Shown here: positions 59,575 to 59,991 of the stretch, piece after piece
Numbering within the stretch: position 1 is the stretch's first letter
Layout of the letters: each line of letters begins with the position of its first letter
Assembly (NCBI GenBank): GCA_017398485.1
Contig: JAFQFY010000050.1
Location: forward strand, 1-59,991
DNA from: Clostridia bacterium
GTDB lineage: Bacteria > Bacillota > Clostridia > Oscillospirales > Acutalibacteraceae
Direction of reading: 5' to 3'
DNA: 59,991 nt
The notes under the pieces: generated by a model
The model's database searches: none
Told to the model about the DNA's origin: nothing
The model's input: the letters and a program-made list of their open reading frames with translations, nothing else
Program-made: the position numbers and the translations under genes

Positions 59575-59991
59575 ATGGCATGGATAATCGCAATTATAAT
59601 TGCTATCTTATTTTTTGTTTTAAGTCCGATTGTTTCTTCTTTTTGGAATAATAATGTTTCAACCAATGCAAAAATCGGTGAAAAAGAGGCAAAAAAACTT
59701 TTTTATAAAGAGTGTAAAAAGAAAAAGATTTATAATTTAGACACTGAAATCAAAAAGCAGAGAGCGATTGCAATAGCAGAGAATTTAGGTATTAAATTTG
59801 ATAATATTATTGATTATTTTGAGGCAAGTAAAGCTTTAGTAGAAAAAGAAATTCAAAAGAATACTGCTGCATTAGATAAAATCAAATTGCAAACACTTAA
59901 AGAACATGAGAGTGCTTTTTTAATTCAGTCTACTAAATTTGCAGAACTTATAGGTAGAGATAAAAGAATTGCTATGTTGCTTGAAAGCAGA
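59575..59991 (+). CDS. Membrane-anchored coiled-coil protein, partial (runs off the window)
   Basis: The first 139 residues: an N-terminal membrane helix (IIAIIIAILFFVLSPIV), then a charged, Lys/Glu-rich helical region (KEAKKLFYKECKKKKIY, ALVEKEIQKNTAALDKIKLQ) that is likely coiled coil and cytosolic. No family is recognised. Base composition is far more AT-rich than the genes before it, which suggests it belongs to a transferred segment beginning near 59250. It has a clear promoter and AGGAGG. Confidence 0.6.
   Translation, partial: MAWIIAIIIAILFFVLSPIVSSFWNNNVSTNAKIGEKEAKKLFYKECKKKKIYNLDTEIKKQRAIAIAENLGIKFDNIIDYFEASKALVEKEIQKNTAALDKIKLQTLKEHESAFLIQSTKFAELIGRDKRIAMLLESR

Overview
The window looks like a chromosomal segment of a gut-type, low-to-mid sized, GC-rich Clostridia genome, most likely Oscillospirales/Ruminococcaceae-like. 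The reasons are Gram-positive features (class B sortase with a PETGD-type substrate, LCP protein, lipobox lipoproteins, ClpE-like ATPase with an N-terminal zinc finger, LuxS), a Re-type citrate synthase, a DUF5711 protein, a shared-ATPase style maltodextrin ABC transporter, and textbook TTGACA-N17-TATAAT promoters. This assignment is inference; no 16S rRNA is present.

Layout. 1-600: 3' end of 23S rRNA, 5S rRNA and a partial duplication of the 5S 3' end. 726-2156: beta-helix protein. 2227-4840: feoAB ferrous iron operon with two DtxR-like boxes. 4923-13710: an unusual island with a divergent DUF4062/STAND NTPase, a Clp-receiver-FtsH fusion metalloprotease, a frameshifted small membrane gene and a Card1/Can2-like CARF nuclease. 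13885-21063: maltodextrin uptake and breakdown operon (binding protein, two permeases, malQ, glycogen phosphorylase). 21576-26188: small-export protein, S1 protein, OppA-like lipoprotein, BirA, Apt. 26355-30370: RNA-rich region (tRNA-Lys, tmRNA, tRNA-Met/Glu/Val) full of nested palindromes and small AT-rich genes, plus a lone RnfD-like protein. 30449-33740: AEC transporter, SGNH hydrolase, malonate transporter madL and frameshifted madM. 33785-36600: TrkA/TrkH potassium uptake. 36726-41837: Re-citrate synthase, GntR regulator, aconitase and isocitrate dehydrogenase, the oxidative half-TCA branch to 2-oxoglutarate/glutamate, with a 22-bp palindromic operator over its promoter. 42032-46642: YD-repeat lipoprotein, Gph, LCP, sortase B, PETGD protein, LuxS. 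46835-58901: M23 peptidase, RuvB, RNA methyltransferase, energy-coupling factor EcfA1-A2-T, TruA, DUF5711, CvpA, PgsA-like, ClpE-like. 58902-59991: RNA-gene debris and an AT-rich gene running off the end.

Two things stand out. First, the DUF4062-STAND / Clp-REC-FtsH / Card1-like cluster combines a sensor-type NTPase, an unfoldase-protease fusion and a CARF nuclease without any CRISPR-Cas or cyclase gene; it is a candidate stress or defence system. Second, all four structured-RNA transcription units in the window end in the same way: the 3' end of the RNA, its terminator, a diverged mirror-image copy of that 3' end, a hairpin core, then another forward copy of the 3' end with a second terminator. 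Two of the cores share a hairpin whose stem changes are compensatory, pointing to an undescribed structured, repeat-like element.
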